DNA from: Synaphobranchus kaupii
Taxonomy: Eukaryota > Chordata > Actinopteri > Anguilliformes > Synaphobranchidae
Length of the DNA stretch: 64,000 bases
Assembly (NCBI GenBank): GCA_029718625.1
Contig: CM056383.1
Span: forward strand, 67,084,117 to 67,148,116
Direction of reading: 5' to 3'
Part shown: positions 1 through 64,000 of the stretch, in pieces
How positions within the stretch are numbered: position 1 is the stretch's first letter
Layout of the letters: each line of letters starts with the position of its first letter
Notes under the pieces: model-generated
Database searches by the model: none
Told to the model about the DNA's origin: nothing
What the model saw: the letters and a program-made list of their open reading frames with translations, nothing else
Program-made: the position numbers and the translations under genes

Positions 1-660
1 GACCAAGTAATTATCGTTCATGGTGTTTATCTAATTGGAGACAAAAATAAAAGTTTTCTGCAAAAAAAAAAAAAAAAAAGTCTGTGTGTATTTTGAATCA
101 TGTTCCTAGGGAGCTCACTGTGTCAGTGGCCCCTCACATCTCTGAATTTAAAGCCTTGGCCCTCAGGATTTTATTTTTCACTTGAGTTATAAATTAAAAG
201 GAACATTACCAGCAGGTCTAGCAACTCCTGTGAAAGATACCATTCAGCAACGGAGAAAGCAAATGCATCATTTTCCACTGGAGATCCTGCTAACTGTACA
301 AGAACAAAACTGATTATTGCATCTACTTTTCCAGCTGAGAATTGTGAAAAACTTTTCACAAAGTTTCACAATGCAAAATCAAAAAATGGTGAATGGCTTG
401 CAACAGGTTTGGGATTGATATAAATTCTTGAAGGGCTTTGTAATTGTGCTCCAAATCTATTGTTTGAACAAAAACCAAACTTTCCTCATTGTCATAAATG
501 GGATTATTTATTGCAAAAAGCTAAGCCTTAAAAACAGAAGCCCTAATAAGGTCTAATTTGAAGTACTTTGCCACCTTAGATGCCAATATTCCTGCAGAAT
601 AGGGACAATTTTAAAGAAACATCTATTTTTATCAGTATTCAGAACAGAGTTCTTCTACAT

Positions 661-865
661 CAGGGGTGTCCAATCTTATCCGGAAAGGGCCGGTGTGGGT
701 GCAGGTTTTTGTTTTAGCCCAGCACTACAACACCCGATTCAACTAATTAACTAATCGTGCTCTTCAATCAAGACCTTGATAAGTAGAATCAGGTGTCATA
801 GTGCTGGGCTAGAACAAAAGCCTGCACCCACACCGGCCCTTTTCGGGTAAGATTGGACACCCCTG
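661..865. mobile_element. hAT-like palindromic MITE with perfect 8-bp target duplication
   Basis: The element starts CAGGGGTGTCCAATCTTATC and ends in the near-perfect reverse complement (GATTGGACACCCCTG). It is flanked on both sides by TTCTACAT (653-660 and 866-873). An 8-bp duplication and CAGGGG termini are hallmarks of hAT transposons. There is no coding capacity in 205 bp, so it is non-autonomous. The intact duplication suggests it is fairly young. Confidence 0.9.
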
Positions 866-1112
866 TTCTACATGATCGTAGGTTTTGGTTTCATAGTGTT
901 AACAATAGTTACATTTTTCTTAACATGCTTTGCTGAACATTCACAGGGATCTACAGCAGTGTTTTTAAATTCTACTGGCATTAAAAGAGTAAAAGGCATT
1001 TCAGGTATTAATATAGCCCAGGTCTGGTCTAATCAGCAACTATAGAACATAATCACTGGTAATGATGTGGGTTCTGCGAGGAAAGAGCCTGACTCACATT
1101 CCCTGGATCTAA

Positions 1113-1136
1113 CCCCCCCCCCCCCCCCCCCCCCCC
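1113..1136 (+). repeat. C24 homopolymer upstream of exon 1
   Basis: A run of 24 C lies 40 bp before the exon 1 acceptor. It may be prone to length error in sequencing. Confidence 0.9.
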
Positions 1137-1176
1137 AACACCCCCCTCCCCTGACCGGGTTGTTTTCTGCCCTTAG

Positions 1177-64000
<62,824 letters not shown>

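Larger units (their letters stand above)
1..1176. other. Intron upstream of the first visible nckap5 exon
   Basis: I see no exon here. The stretch holds an A-rich run (61-79), a complete hAT-like MITE (661-865) and a 24-C homopolymer (1113-1136) followed by the acceptor of the first visible exon. The rest is AT-rich sequence with no recognisable feature. Confidence 0.7.

Overview
This window is vertebrate nuclear DNA, most likely from a teleost fish. Coding DNA is sparse and split by canonical GT-AG introns, CpG is depleted except in a few dense patches, and the introns are full of TG/CA microsatellites, minisatellites and fish-type repeats: V-SINE-like tRNA-derived SINEs, a Sleeping Beauty-like Tc1 element, hAT- and piggyBac-like MITEs, and LINE tails ending in (TTGA)n or (TTA)n. 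I cannot tell the species from the sequence.

The window holds part of one protein-coding gene on the + strand, which I identify as nckap5 (Nck-associated protein 5). Ten exons can be read: 1177-1310, 22456-22546, 27744-27905, 36341-36409, 39740-39778, 40107-40226, 54323-54427, 57952-58140, 59519-63012 and 63934-64000 (runs off the end). The junction phases all agree and give 1490 codons with no internal stop. The gene is open at both ends: the initiator exons lie before the window and the C-terminal exons after it. Exons 1-6 encode a leucine- and glutamate-rich coiled coil. The 3.5-kb exon encodes a long disordered Ser/Pro-rich region with a PxxPxR SH3 ligand, an SxIP end-binding motif and the conserved NCKAP5 block around residues 1331-1379. 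The N-terminal extension ahead of the ENxxQREQYERCLDEV block separates it from the paralogue nckap5l.

Layout: 1-1176 is intron tail with a hAT MITE. 1311-22455 is a 21-kb intron with a BglII-site minisatellite, a duplicated TG-microsatellite module, a 30-bp hairpin minisatellite, several MITEs and three CpG-dense patches, one of which (about 17395-17990) looks like an internal promoter. 22547-36340 holds the next two introns, with LINE tails, foldback MITEs and a 1.1-kb Sleeping Beauty-like foldback element. 36410-54322 holds short introns and then a 14-kb intron with CT/CA microsatellites, a second Tc1-like element, a 60-bp tandem array derived from a MITE family and a 34-bp minisatellite. 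54428-64000 carries the last visible exons with SINE copies between them.

The points most worth following up are the possible CpG-island promoter that could start a protein at the Met at the front of exon 2, the TG tract directly against the acceptor of a frame-neutral exon, the tandem array grown from MITE ends, and a palindromic module found inside three different transposons. I found no second gene, no functional tRNA or other RNA gene, and nothing prokaryotic.
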